Source of the DNA: CAZYMF01 sp964648215
GTDB taxonomy: Bacteria > Desulfobacterota > Binatia > HRBIN30 > JACQVA1
Assembly: GCA_964648215.1 (NCBI GenBank)
Contig: CAZYMF010000222.1
Location: 1-7,662, forward strand
Direction of reading: 5' to 3'
DNA: 7,662 nucleotides
This document shows, one piece after another, positions 1 to 5,764 of this stretch. The position numbers and the translations under genes were made by a program. How positions within the stretch are numbered: position 1 is the first letter of the stretch; the number at the start of each line of letters is the position of its first letter. The notes beneath the pieces were generated by a model, which searched no databases, was not told the DNA's origin, and was given only the letters and a program-made list of their open reading frames with translations.

Positions 1-772
1 TTTTGACTCGGTCCGAGTGCGGAAGCAACTCGCCGAGCCGGTCGGCGAGGCGATGGAAGAGGCGGGGGCTCCGGTCTCCGTTGACCAGGAGTGTTGGAGC
101 AAGAACGCTGCGCACCTCCGCTGCCTGCAACGGTGAGAACCCCGATCCCAGAAACTCCGCCTTGTTGCTGTTGGCGCGCACCTGTTCTCGCCGCGAGTCG
201 GATAGTCGGCGATAGGCTTCGGGGCCGAGCACGGCCTTGCCGAAGATGCGTATCGCGGCTTCCATATCGCCCCGCCGGGCTGCTGCCGTCGCGGGACTGA
301 TCCCCGTGGCCCCGAACTTGATGATCGAGATCGCAGTACGCGGCCTGGTTGCCAGCAGCTTCGCTATCTCCGCCGGCTTGGGAGGGTTGCTCACGAACAA
401 CGGAACGACCGGTGGCTCGGCCAGGACGAGAGTGCGGACGAGCTGGGGGCTCCTTATGGCGAGCAGCAAGCACAGGAAGCCGCCGTACGAGTGCCCGACG
501 AGATGAGCCGACCCGGCAGCGAGCGACTTGACGAGGGTCTCCAGATCGTCGACGTGCCCGTTCATGGCGTAGTCGGCCCCCTCGGGGATCGGTCGGTTGG
601 GCCAGTGGTATCGTCGGCTGTAGGTGATCACGTGGAATTGATTGGAGAACTCGCCTCTCTGGAGCTTCCAGGTCCGGTAGTCGCTCGCCGAGCCGTGCAC
701 GAGGACGAGGGGCTCTCCCTTGCCGTCTTCGAAGCATTCGAGCGAAGCGCCATTGATCTCCACATTTCCCAT
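1..772 (-). CDS. Alpha/beta hydrolase, C-terminus missing at window edge
   Basis: Alpha/beta-fold hydrolase of about 257 visible residues, open through the left edge. Near the N-terminus the sequence LVLVHGSASDYRTW gives the HG oxyanion-hole motif (His26-Gly27). AHLVGHSYGGFLCLLLA holds the nucleophile elbow G-H-S-Y-G with Ser95 as nucleophile. LAPTLLVNGDRSPRLF, near residue 225-240, is the strand that usually carries the acidic triad residue (Asp in GDRSP). The catalytic His should follow about 20-30 residues later and is lost off the edge. The ATG at 772 is supported by AGGAGG four bases upstream. No signal peptide is visible, so a cytoplasmic soluble enzyme is likely. The substrate cannot be told; esterases, epoxide hydrolases, C-C hydrolases and haloperoxidase-like enzymes share these motifs. 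It follows the GNAT gene by 84 bp and has its own strong ribosome binding site. The family call is firm; the specific function is not. Confidence 0.9.
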   Translation of the reverse strand, partial: MGNVEINGASLECFEDGKGEPLVLVHGSASDYRTWKLQRGEFSNQFHVITYSRRYHWPNRPIPEGADYAMNGHVDDLETLVKSLAAGSAHLVGHSYGGFLCLLLAIRSPQLVRTLVLAEPPVVPLFVSNPPKPAEIAKLLATRPRTAISIIKFGATGISPATAAARRGDMEAAIRIFGKAVLGPEAYRRLSDSRREQVRANSNKAEFLGSGFSPLQAAEVRSVLAPTLLVNGDRSPRLFHRLADRLGELLPHSDRVK

Positions 773-776
773 GAAT

Positions 777-782
777 CCTCCT
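777..782 (-). promoter_or_regulatory. Ribosome binding site of the alpha/beta hydrolase
   Basis: A perfect AGGAGG on the minus strand lies four bases before the ATG at 772. It is the strongest Shine-Dalgarno sequence in the window and fixes the hydrolase start. No convincing -35/-10 pair is visible in the 84 bp between this gene and the GNAT stop codon. Confidence 0.8.
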
Positions 783-856
783 CTCGATGTGGGATGGGCG
801 GCGCGTCCCGTTTGCCAGAGCGATGCGCCTGGGCCGGGGCTGCCGCGCGGCTCGCC

Positions 857-1396
857 TCAACGACCCGGCCACGGGCCTCCGCCGATTCTGGGTATTCCGC
901 GAGACGGCATGGGATTCCTGAGCTCGCGCTCCCGGACAATGCGGTAGCCGCCCGACAAGTAGTTGGGGAGCGCATTGGGGTGATCGTCGGTTGCCGTGTG
1001 AAGCCAGACCTTGCGTGCTCCGATTGCGAAGGCTTGCTCCGTCGCGGCGGTGAGGAGGTCGCGACCGAGACCCCGACCCCGATAGGTCGGAACCAGGCCG
1101 AAGCCCTGGATCTTTACGCCTCGAGCCAATTTGCTCAGCTCGAAGCAACCGGCGTCTTCATCGGATACCAAGGCGATCCAAAACAAGACGTTCGGTTGTC
1201 GAAGGTGGTCGAGCCAGCGCGCCTGGTTCCAGCGAGAGCGTTCGGTCCAGAACCCGGCACCTACATCTGACCAGAGCCGCTTGCACCGAGCCACGTCGCG
1301 TCGGTTCACCGAGACAATTGTGAGACCGTTCGTGTGCGACGCCCGCGCCTGGAAGGTATCCGGGGTGCATTCGAGCAAGAAGCTCCGGTGACGCAT
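857..1396 (-). CDS. GNAT family N-acetyltransferase
   Basis: A 179-residue acetyl-CoA-dependent N-acyltransferase. The acetyl-CoA pyrophosphate-binding motif A is clear: VKIQGFGLVPTYRGRGLG, with R106-G-R-G-L-G111 as the Q/RxxGxG/A loop, followed by the helix DLLTAATEQAFAIGA. The segment VWLHTATDDHPNALPNYL followed by GGYRIV (residues about 130-155) is the C-terminal beta5/alpha4 region with the usual Asn-Tyr and G(F/Y) pattern. The N-terminal part, with LWSDVGAGFWTERSRW and later AGCFEL, resembles a widespread, functionally unassigned GNAT group known to me as 'xGYFEL...FGLxP' proteins. The last 20 residues (Pro/Gly/Arg-rich) look like a non-conserved tail. The ATG at 1396 lies 13 bp after the stop of the HXXEE gene; a weak GGCGG is upstream, so translational coupling is likely. 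The acceptor substrate is unknown. Confidence 0.9.
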   Translation of the reverse strand: MRHRSFLLECTPDTFQARASHTNGLTIVSVNRRDVARCKRLWSDVGAGFWTERSRWNQARWLDHLRQPNVLFWIALVSDEDAGCFELSKLARGVKIQGFGLVPTYRGRGLGRDLLTAATEQAFAIGARKVWLHTATDDHPNALPNYLSGGYRIVRERELRNPMPSRGIPRIGGGPWPGR

Positions 1397-1409
1397 GGGT
1401 GCCGCCGAA

Positions 1410-1907
1410 CTACTTCCTCACCCCCGTCACTAGAAACAGGCGCCGGAGAAGCAAGATCCCGGCGATGCCGACGAACGGGGCGGTGAGGAGACCCGGGAAG
1501 TAGCCGGCCGTGCGGACCGAGAACAGCGGGTGGACAACGCCGTTGGCAACACACCCGATTCCCAGGAACCAGAGGGGAAACAACGCGACGCGCCGGCGCG
1601 CGGCAAAGCCCCAGATGCTCAGGGCCCAGACCGCGAGCCAGAAGAGATTGAACGACACGAAGAAGCGGAGCGACCACGGCGTCAGGCCGAGCATCTCGGG
1701 GAAGCGATGGTAGAAACCCGTTGCGTACTCTTCGGCGAAATGGGCGGACTGGAGCAGGACGGCAACGATCGCAAGTCGAATCGCTGCCCGGAGCTGCGGC
1801 CTGCTGCCAGCGACGCCGCCGCGTGACAGGGTCAGGAAGAGCGCCGCCACCCCGGCGATGCTGAGACCCGCCGTTCCGAGCAGGACGCTGCGGATTTCGT
1901 CGCTCAC
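1410..1907 (-). CDS. HXXEE-type small integral membrane protein
   Basis: A 165-residue membrane protein with about five hydrophobic segments, near residues 8-27, 43-62, 82-102, 107-129 and 136-154. The motif H56-F-A-E59-E60 in the second segment is the name-giving signature of the HXXEE domain family (Pfam HXXEE). Further polar residues fit that family: N122, H126 in NGVVHP, and YFPGLLT at 136-142. The pattern of His and Glu within membrane helices suggests metal binding or membrane-embedded chemistry, but the biochemical role of the family is not established to my knowledge. I chose the GTG at 1907 because AGGA lies eight bases upstream. The frame stays open to an earlier GTG at 1955, but those extra 16 codons come out of the flanking repeat. 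The stop codon is 13 bp before the GNAT start, so the two are probably co-transcribed. Confidence 0.82.
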   Translation of the reverse strand: MSDEIRSVLLGTAGLSIAGVAALFLTLSRGGVAGSRPQLRAAIRLAIVAVLLQSAHFAEEYATGFYHRFPEMLGLTPWSLRFFVSFNLFWLAVWALSIWGFAARRRVALFPLWFLGIGCVANGVVHPLFSVRTAGYFPGLLTAPFVGIAGILLLRRLFLVTGVRK

Positions 1908-1915
1908 GAGCACGT

Positions 1916-1919
1916 TCCT
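1916..1919 (-). promoter_or_regulatory. Ribosome binding site deciding the HXXEE start
   Basis: AGGA on the minus strand sits eight bases before the GTG at 1907 and only two bases before another in-frame GTG at 1913. The spacing favours 1907. It also argues against the farther GTG at 1955, which lies inside the repeat arm. Confidence 0.5.
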
Positions 1920-1940
1920 GGGTTGCTCAACTCTGAACAG

Positions 1941-2106
1941 AAAATGCTGAACCACAGAGGCACAGAGGACACCGAGGCCGGCCAGAAAGAATCGCCAGGA
2001 CTATTTCCGGTAGGCAACCTCATCCGAATGGTGTTCGTCCTCGCGACGCGAGAATGCTCCGTGATCGTGTTCCCTGTGTTCTCGGCGCCTCTGTGGTGAG
2101 CATTCT
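1941..2106. repeat. Inverted-repeat (MITE-like) element between M1 peptidase and HXXEE gene
   Basis: The ends form an imperfect inverted repeat. The left arm (1941-1977) begins AAAATGCTGAACCACAGAGG. The right arm (2070-2106), read on the minus strand, begins AGAATGCTCACCACAGAGGC. By hand alignment about 28 of 37 positions match. Each arm contains three tandem copies of an 8-9 bp unit like CCTCTGTG. The core of about 90 bp has no coding capacity I can support. The element starts 20 bp after the peptidase stop and ends 34 bp before the HXXEE start, so it fills nearly the whole spacer. In RNA the arms could pair into a long stem. No transposase is present and I see no target-site duplication. 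It could be a non-autonomous mobile element, a REP-like intergenic repeat or an mRNA-processing hairpin. Confidence 0.75.
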
Positions 2107-2126
2107 TCTTCCTCGTCGAGACTAAT

Positions 2127-4103
2127 TCAATCTCTCGCGTCCAGTCGAGCGCAGAGAGGGCTCGGGCCTCGCGGCCACACGCCGTGGTCGATCGTGCGCC
2201 GGCCGTCGAAGACGATGAAGCTGTCGCTGCCGTAGTGCGGCAGCGGTCCGGTGATCTCCTGCAAGGCCGCGGCATCGCGGGCGGCGACCACGACCAGAGG
2301 CTCCGCCTTGTCCCGCTGGATTGCCCATGCCCGTGCTGTGCCGTGTCCGGCAATCGTAGAGGGCGGGCCCGGGGTTCTCCGCCGTTGCAGCACGCCCTCG
2401 ACTTCCGCGTCGGTGCCGACGAGGAGCACGGGCCCATCGGGAAACGGAGCGTCCGCACTCGCCAGGCGCGGCTCGCGCTCGAGCAACCGGCGCGCGAGCG
2501 CCAGCGCCGCGGCCCTGGCGCTCGGATCCTCGGCGGCGATCACCGCGGGCGCTTCGGTGTCGAAGACCACGCTGCGCAGAACCGACGCCACCTCGCCCGG
2601 CAGCGGCCGGCGAAACAGGCGGAAGTCGGGGTCGATACAGACACCCTGCGGCCGCCGCGCCGTGCGGATCTCGTAGCGTTGACTCGTCGTATCGAGATGC
2701 ACGGCCTCGACCTCGTCGCCGCCTGCGTTGTGAATCTTCACCGGCACGCGTAGTCGGTACGCCGGCGTGGTCTGGGTGAGGACGAAGGATAGAACGAACG
2801 AGCTCCCGACCTTGTGCTGCGTGACCTTGCTCAGGGCGAGCTTCGGTGCGCCCGCGCGCTCGAGCCACTGCGAGAAGAAGGCCGTCAGGGAGCGCCCGGC
2901 GCTGGCCTCGAAGGCATGCTGCAGGTCGGCCCAGGCGGCGCGCCGGAATCGGTTTTGCTGCCAGAACCTCCGGATGCCGCGGTCGTAGGCGTCGCGGCCG
3001 ATGTCGTCGCGCAGCATCAGGAACACCATCGCTGCCTTGTCGTAGCCGATGACGTCGGCCGCGGTGTGGTGGTGGTTGATGAAGGCCGTCAGCGGCTGCT
3101 CCCGCCGCGGCGGCAGGGCGGCATAGGTGCGTATCCAGCGCCGGCGCATCTCGCGCGCCGCCGGCTGACCCTTGCGCTCCGCGTACGTGTAGTCGGCCAT
3201 GAACGTCGTCAGGCCTTCGGCCCAGTTTCCGCCACGGGCGTCGATCTGGACCGCGTTGCCCCACCAGTTGTGCAGCACCTCGTGCCCGAGGGAGGTCGCC
3301 GGCACGAACGGCAGGCGCAGCACCATGCTGCCGATGTAGGTGAGCCCGGGAAAGCCGAGGCCGAAGGGCTGTTGCCCCGAGACGATGTCGAACCCCGAGT
3401 AGGGGTAGGCGCCGATCCAGTGGTTGTAAAGGTCGATGTAGTGCGCCGTCTTCTTCAGATACAGCGGGGCGAGGTCGGCGACGGCCGGATCGAAGTACGT
3501 GCGCAGACGGAGGTCGTGGTGGCGATGCTCGCTCATCCGGTACGGTCCGGCAAACAGCACGATGCCCTGCATCGGACCTTCCGAGACGACCCGCACCGTG
3601 TACCGTTGCCCGGTGCTCTGCTCGGAAAGAATCTTCCCCGGCGCCACCGCCAGTTGCCCGGCGGGTACGTCGACCGTGAGCTCGTACGACACCTCACCCA
3701 CGTCGAAGGTCGGATACCAGCCGTCCTCGGTCAAGAAGGTGCCTCGAGGCTCAATGAGCAGCGCCCCCGCGCTCTGGGTGATCAAGGAGGGGGTACCGTG
3801 ATACTTGACGGCAATCTCGTGCGTGGGCCTGTCGGCGAATTCGAGCCGCCACCGGCCGGCATCGGGATCGAGCGTCGTGGCCTTGCCGTCGACGACCAGC
3901 TTGTCCACGCTCAGCCCGCGGGCCAGCGTGAAGCTCGTCAGGTTCGGGGATTCGACGCGGATCTGATCCGTTGCGTCGATCAGCCCTTCGCGCGGATCGA
4001 GACGCAGCGAGAGCCGGTGATGGACCGGTGTGCGCGACGTCTGCGGCACGGCGCGCGTCGGCACCGCCAGCGCCAAACAGAAGATGCTGAACCACAGGGA
4101 CAC
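2127..4103 (-). CDS. M1-like zinc metallopeptidase, probably exported
   Basis: About 658 residues counted from the GTG at 4103. An N-terminal beta-rich domain (about 25-190) precedes the catalytic domain. The zinc motif is H274-E-V-L-H278 followed by NWWGN and NWAEGLTTFMADY, giving E296 as third ligand. Y354 in GYDKAAMVFLMLRDDIG lies where the M1 transition-state Tyr is expected. The spacing HEXXH-X17-E is one shorter than in the classical X18 enzymes. The aminopeptidase GxMEN loop is absent; its place holds FGLGFPGLTYIG (247-258). It is therefore M1-like but perhaps not a classical aminopeptidase. Residues about 500-658 form an extra domain ending PLPHYGSDSFIVFDG and GVWP, which I cannot name. 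The N-terminus reads MSLWFSIFCLALAVPTRA, a plausible but charge-poor signal peptide lying in a repeat arm. No Shine-Dalgarno sequence is visible. An in-frame ATG at 4193 (688 residues) is the alternative start. The gene lies 215 bp downstream of the ChaN-PDZ gene. Confidence 0.88.
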   Translation of the reverse strand: MSLWFSIFCLALAVPTRAVPQTSRTPVHHRLSLRLDPREGLIDATDQIRVESPNLTSFTLARGLSVDKLVVDGKATTLDPDAGRWRLEFADRPTHEIAVKYHGTPSLITQSAGALLIEPRGTFLTEDGWYPTFDVGEVSYELTVDVPAGQLAVAPGKILSEQSTGQRYTVRVVSEGPMQGIVLFAGPYRMSEHRHHDLRLRTYFDPAVADLAPLYLKKTAHYIDLYNHWIGAYPYSGFDIVSGQQPFGLGFPGLTYIGSMVLRLPFVPATSLGHEVLHNWWGNAVQIDARGGNWAEGLTTFMADYTYAERKGQPAAREMRRRWIRTYAALPPRREQPLTAFINHHHTAADVIGYDKAAMVFLMLRDDIGRDAYDRGIRRFWQQNRFRRAAWADLQHAFEASAGRSLTAFFSQWLERAGAPKLALSKVTQHKVGSSFVLSFVLTQTTPAYRLRVPVKIHNAGGDEVEAVHLDTTSQRYEIRTARRPQGVCIDPDFRLFRRPLPGEVASVLRSVVFDTEAPAVIAAEDPSARAAALALARRLLEREPRLASADAPFPDGPVLLVGTDAEVEGVLQRRRTPGPPSTIAGHGTARAWAIQRDKAEPLVVVAARDAAALQEITGPLPHYGSDSFIVFDGRRTIDHGVWPRGPSPLCARLDARD

Positions 4104-4108
4104 GGCGC

Positions 4109-4126
4109 GGGCTGCGCCCGCAGCCC
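4109..4126. other. Perfect 7-bp hairpin just upstream of the peptidase GTG
   Basis: GGGCTGC-GCCC-GCAGCCC forms a 7-bp GC-rich stem with a four-base loop, ending five bases before the proposed GTG start at 4103. In the peptidase mRNA it would lie where a ribosome binding site is expected. It could lower initiation at 4103, act as an attenuator, or simply be part of the repeat element. There is no U-tract, so it is not a canonical intrinsic terminator. Confidence 0.5.
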
Positions 4127-4149
4127 AAAGTCGAAAGCTCAAAGTCGAA
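4126..4149. repeat. Short direct repeat CAAAGTCGAA, 14-bp period
   Basis: CAAAGTCGAA occurs at 4126-4135 and again at 4140-4149, separated by AGCT. It lies in the core of the 4081-4276 element and does not occur in the core of the 1941-2106 element. Two copies are enough to see the period but too few to assign a role. Confidence 0.6.
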
Positions 4150-4318
4150 GGCCACCGAGAAAAATCTTCGCGCCACGACAAGAACTTGCACATTTGTAGC
4201 ACAGGAGACACTGCCGGTGACCACAGAGAACGTTTTGATCTCATCCTCTGTGTTCTCCGCGCCTCTGTGGCGAGTTCCCCTTCTCGCCAGGGCTGTCGGG
4301 GCGGACGTCGCGGCATGA

Positions 4319-5572
4319 TCACTCGGAAGGGTGATGACCGGGAACGCTGGGGAAGTGGGCAACGATCTGCAATTCGCTCTTCCCCCGTCGTACGCGTAGC
4401 GGCAGCCACGTCCCCGGCGCTTGTCGCGCCACGATCTCCTGCAAATCGCCGGTGGCGTGGACCGGCAACCCGGCCGCTTCGACGATCACGTCGCCCTCGC
4501 GGAGGCCGGCCGCCGCGGCAACGCTGTCCGGGGAGACCTGCCGCAGGGCAACGCCGCCTTCGACTTCTTCGATCCGCACGCCGAGAAGCGGTCGCGGCGG
4601 CTCCGTCCTGGCGATCTCCTCGACGCCGAAGACGGCATTGGCCAGGTCGGGAACCATGTCGTCGCAGTCGCCCGGCTCCGTCCACGGCAGGAAGACCGTG
4701 ACGTCGTCGATCCCCAGCGACGCGAGCTGGTGCGGCACGCCGTAGCGGTGGCGGAGGTGCCCGCTGCCGATCAGGCCGATGACCAGCGCATCGGGATGAG
4801 CTCGCAGCGCCGCGGCGATCCCCTCGGCGAACGCCCGGTCCCACACGAGCTGAGCGGCAATGAACCCGGAGGCATTGGTGCCGTCTCCCATCTTCTCCTT
4901 GTCGACGTGTTGCTGATACGTCTCCGTCAGCCACTTCTCGTATGCCGGCGCCGGCGCCGCTGGTTGCGACAGGCCCTCGCGCTCCGCTGCCGGCACACCG
5001 TCCCAGCCCTCCTTGCCCACGCGCGAGACGAGGTCGCGCGATACATTGAGAGCCAGCATCGGCACGTGGTTCATGCGCGCGAAACGAAAGATCGGCAGGT
5101 ACAGCTCGGCCGGAAAACGCCAGAACGTTCCCCAGCCGGACTCTTTGAGGAACTGACTCTCGTCCAGCACGCCCGCGACCCAGCGGTCCAGCACCGGTTG
5201 GGCGCTGCGCGGGAACATCTCGAGCCCGATCACGATGCGCTGCCGCCGTCCGTGCAGGGCGGCGATGGTCTGTAACTGCCAGAGGTGATCCGCCAGTTGA
5301 TCGTGCTCCTCGCCGAGGAGCACGACGCGCGTCGCGACGGCCAGGTCGATGGCTGCGGGAGTCGTCAGTTGCTGCCGACTCGCCGGCACCACCCAGGTGC
5401 CGGTGGGGACACACGGCCCTCCGGGACCGCCGGACGGTGCCGCTGGCGGTTTCATCGACGGGCCGCACCCGGCCGTTGCCGCGGCCATAGAAAGGGCGAC
5501 GAGCGCCAGAAGAGCGTGGTGAGCCGCGGAGCGGAGACGCAACAGGTAGCTGAAGAACGGGGGCAAGCGCAT
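4319..5572 (-). CDS. ChaN-family (DUF399) lipoprotein with C-terminal PDZ domain
   Basis: 417 residues in two domains. The N-terminus has basic residues (R12, R14) and a hydrophobic stretch (20-34) ending TAG-C36, an acceptable though not ideal lipobox; a lipid-anchored envelope protein is likely. Residues about 60-315 match the ChaN-like / DUF399 family: RVVLLGEEHD (82-91), IVIGLEMFPR (113-122), the WGTFWRFPAELYLPIFRFA block, ALNVSRDLVSRV, and a late VIGLIGSGHLRHRYGVP. Campylobacter ChaN is a heme-binding, iron-regulated lipoprotein, so heme or metal handling is the family-based guess. Residues about 329-408 form a PDZ domain: LLGVRI, then SVAAAAGLREGDVIVEAAG and a DLQEIVARQAPG helix. The PDZ domain suggests binding to a protein C-terminus or unfolded segment. 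The ATG at 5572 has AGGCGG nine bases upstream. The M1-like gene follows after 215 bp on the same strand. Confidence 0.9.
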   Translation of the reverse strand: MRLPPFFSYLLRLRSAAHHALLALVALSMAAATAGCGPSMKPPAAPSGGPGGPCVPTGTWVVPASRQQLTTPAAIDLAVATRVVLLGEEHDQLADHLWQLQTIAALHGRRQRIVIGLEMFPRSAQPVLDRWVAGVLDESQFLKESGWGTFWRFPAELYLPIFRFARMNHVPMLALNVSRDLVSRVGKEGWDGVPAAEREGLSQPAAPAPAYEKWLTETYQQHVDKEKMGDGTNASGFIAAQLVWDRAFAEGIAAALRAHPDALVIGLIGSGHLRHRYGVPHQLASLGIDDVTVFLPWTEPGDCDDMVPDLANAVFGVEEIARTEPPRPLLGVRIEEVEGGVALRQVSPDSVAAAAGLREGDVIVEAAGLPVHATGDLQEIVARQAPGTWLPLRVRRGKSELQIVAHFPSVPGHHPSE

Positions 5573-5688
5573 GAGACAGATCCGCCTCTCGCAGTCACGA
5601 TCACAGGCACATTCAGCGGGAAATTGGTCGGGCGCACAAGGGGGGTGTTGCGAGCGTTGATGGATGCCCGGTCGGTGGCCTCAAAGCC

Positions 5689-5757
5689 GAAATGCTGAAA
5701 CCACGGAGGCACAGAGAACACGGAGGCAGGACAAGGAGAATCGCTACAAGTATCACC
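5689..5757 (+). repeat. Solo copy of the repeat arm next to the RND 3' end
   Basis: GAAATGCTGAAACCACGGAG and the sequence after it match the left arm at 1941-2008 collinearly for almost 70 bp. The match includes the distal block AGAATCGC (5737-5744 here, 1988-1995 there), offset by a single inserted A. As in the other copies, three CCTCNGTG-like octamers are seen on the minus strand. No opposite arm is present, because the RND stop codon comes only 8 bp further on, so this copy is half an element. The remainder of the 5573-5764 spacer holds no gene and no clear promoter that I can see. Confidence 0.7.
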
Positions 5758-5764
5758 GATGCGT

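Larger units (their letters stand above)
4081..4276. repeat. Second inverted-repeat element, between ChaN-PDZ and M1-like genes
   Basis: The same family as the element at 1941-2106. The left arm (4081-4105, AAGATGCTGAACCACAGGGA...) matches the other left arm, except that 9 bp, about one octamer unit, is missing. The right arm (4240-4276), read on the minus strand, begins AACTCGCCACAGAGGCGCGG and is close to the other right arm. The core differs from the first element: it carries a perfect hairpin, a 14-bp-period direct repeat and an extra CCACAGAGAAC at 4221-4231. That extra copy can pair with CTCTGTGG at 4263-4270. The element overlaps the 5' end of the peptidase reading frame, so it may supply its translation start and may influence expression. 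Confidence 0.72.

Noticed and set aside
491..1270. A 259-codon plus-strand ORF spanning the hydrolase and GNAT genes.
   Set aside because: It crosses two genes with clear catalytic motifs on the other strand and shows no domain of its own.
1908..1955. N-terminal extension of the HXXEE protein from the GTG at 1955.
   Set aside because: The extra codons come from the repeat arm, no ribosome binding site precedes them, and the GTG at 1907 has a well-spaced AGGA.
2814..4199. A 461-codon plus-strand ORF opposite the peptidase gene.
   Set aside because: It is antisense to conserved peptidase motifs, has Arg/Gly/Val-rich composition, no recognisable domain and no ribosome binding site.
1941..4276. 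A CRISPR array, because several similar short repeats are present.
   Set aside because: The repeats are few, irregularly spaced by kilobases, in opposite orientations and flank genes rather than spacers of uniform length.
4421..5275. A 284-codon plus-strand ORF opposite the ChaN-PDZ gene.
   Set aside because: Antisense shadow of a well-supported gene, with low-complexity Arg/His/Asp-rich sequence.
4104..5468. The peptidase frame remains open upstream through the ChaN-PDZ gene, allowing a single ORF of over 1,100 codons.
   Set aside because: The translation upstream of about 4200 is Arg/Pro/Ala-rich without domains, while another frame of the same strand encodes a clear ChaN-PDZ protein there. 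It is a high-GC shadow frame, not a fusion.
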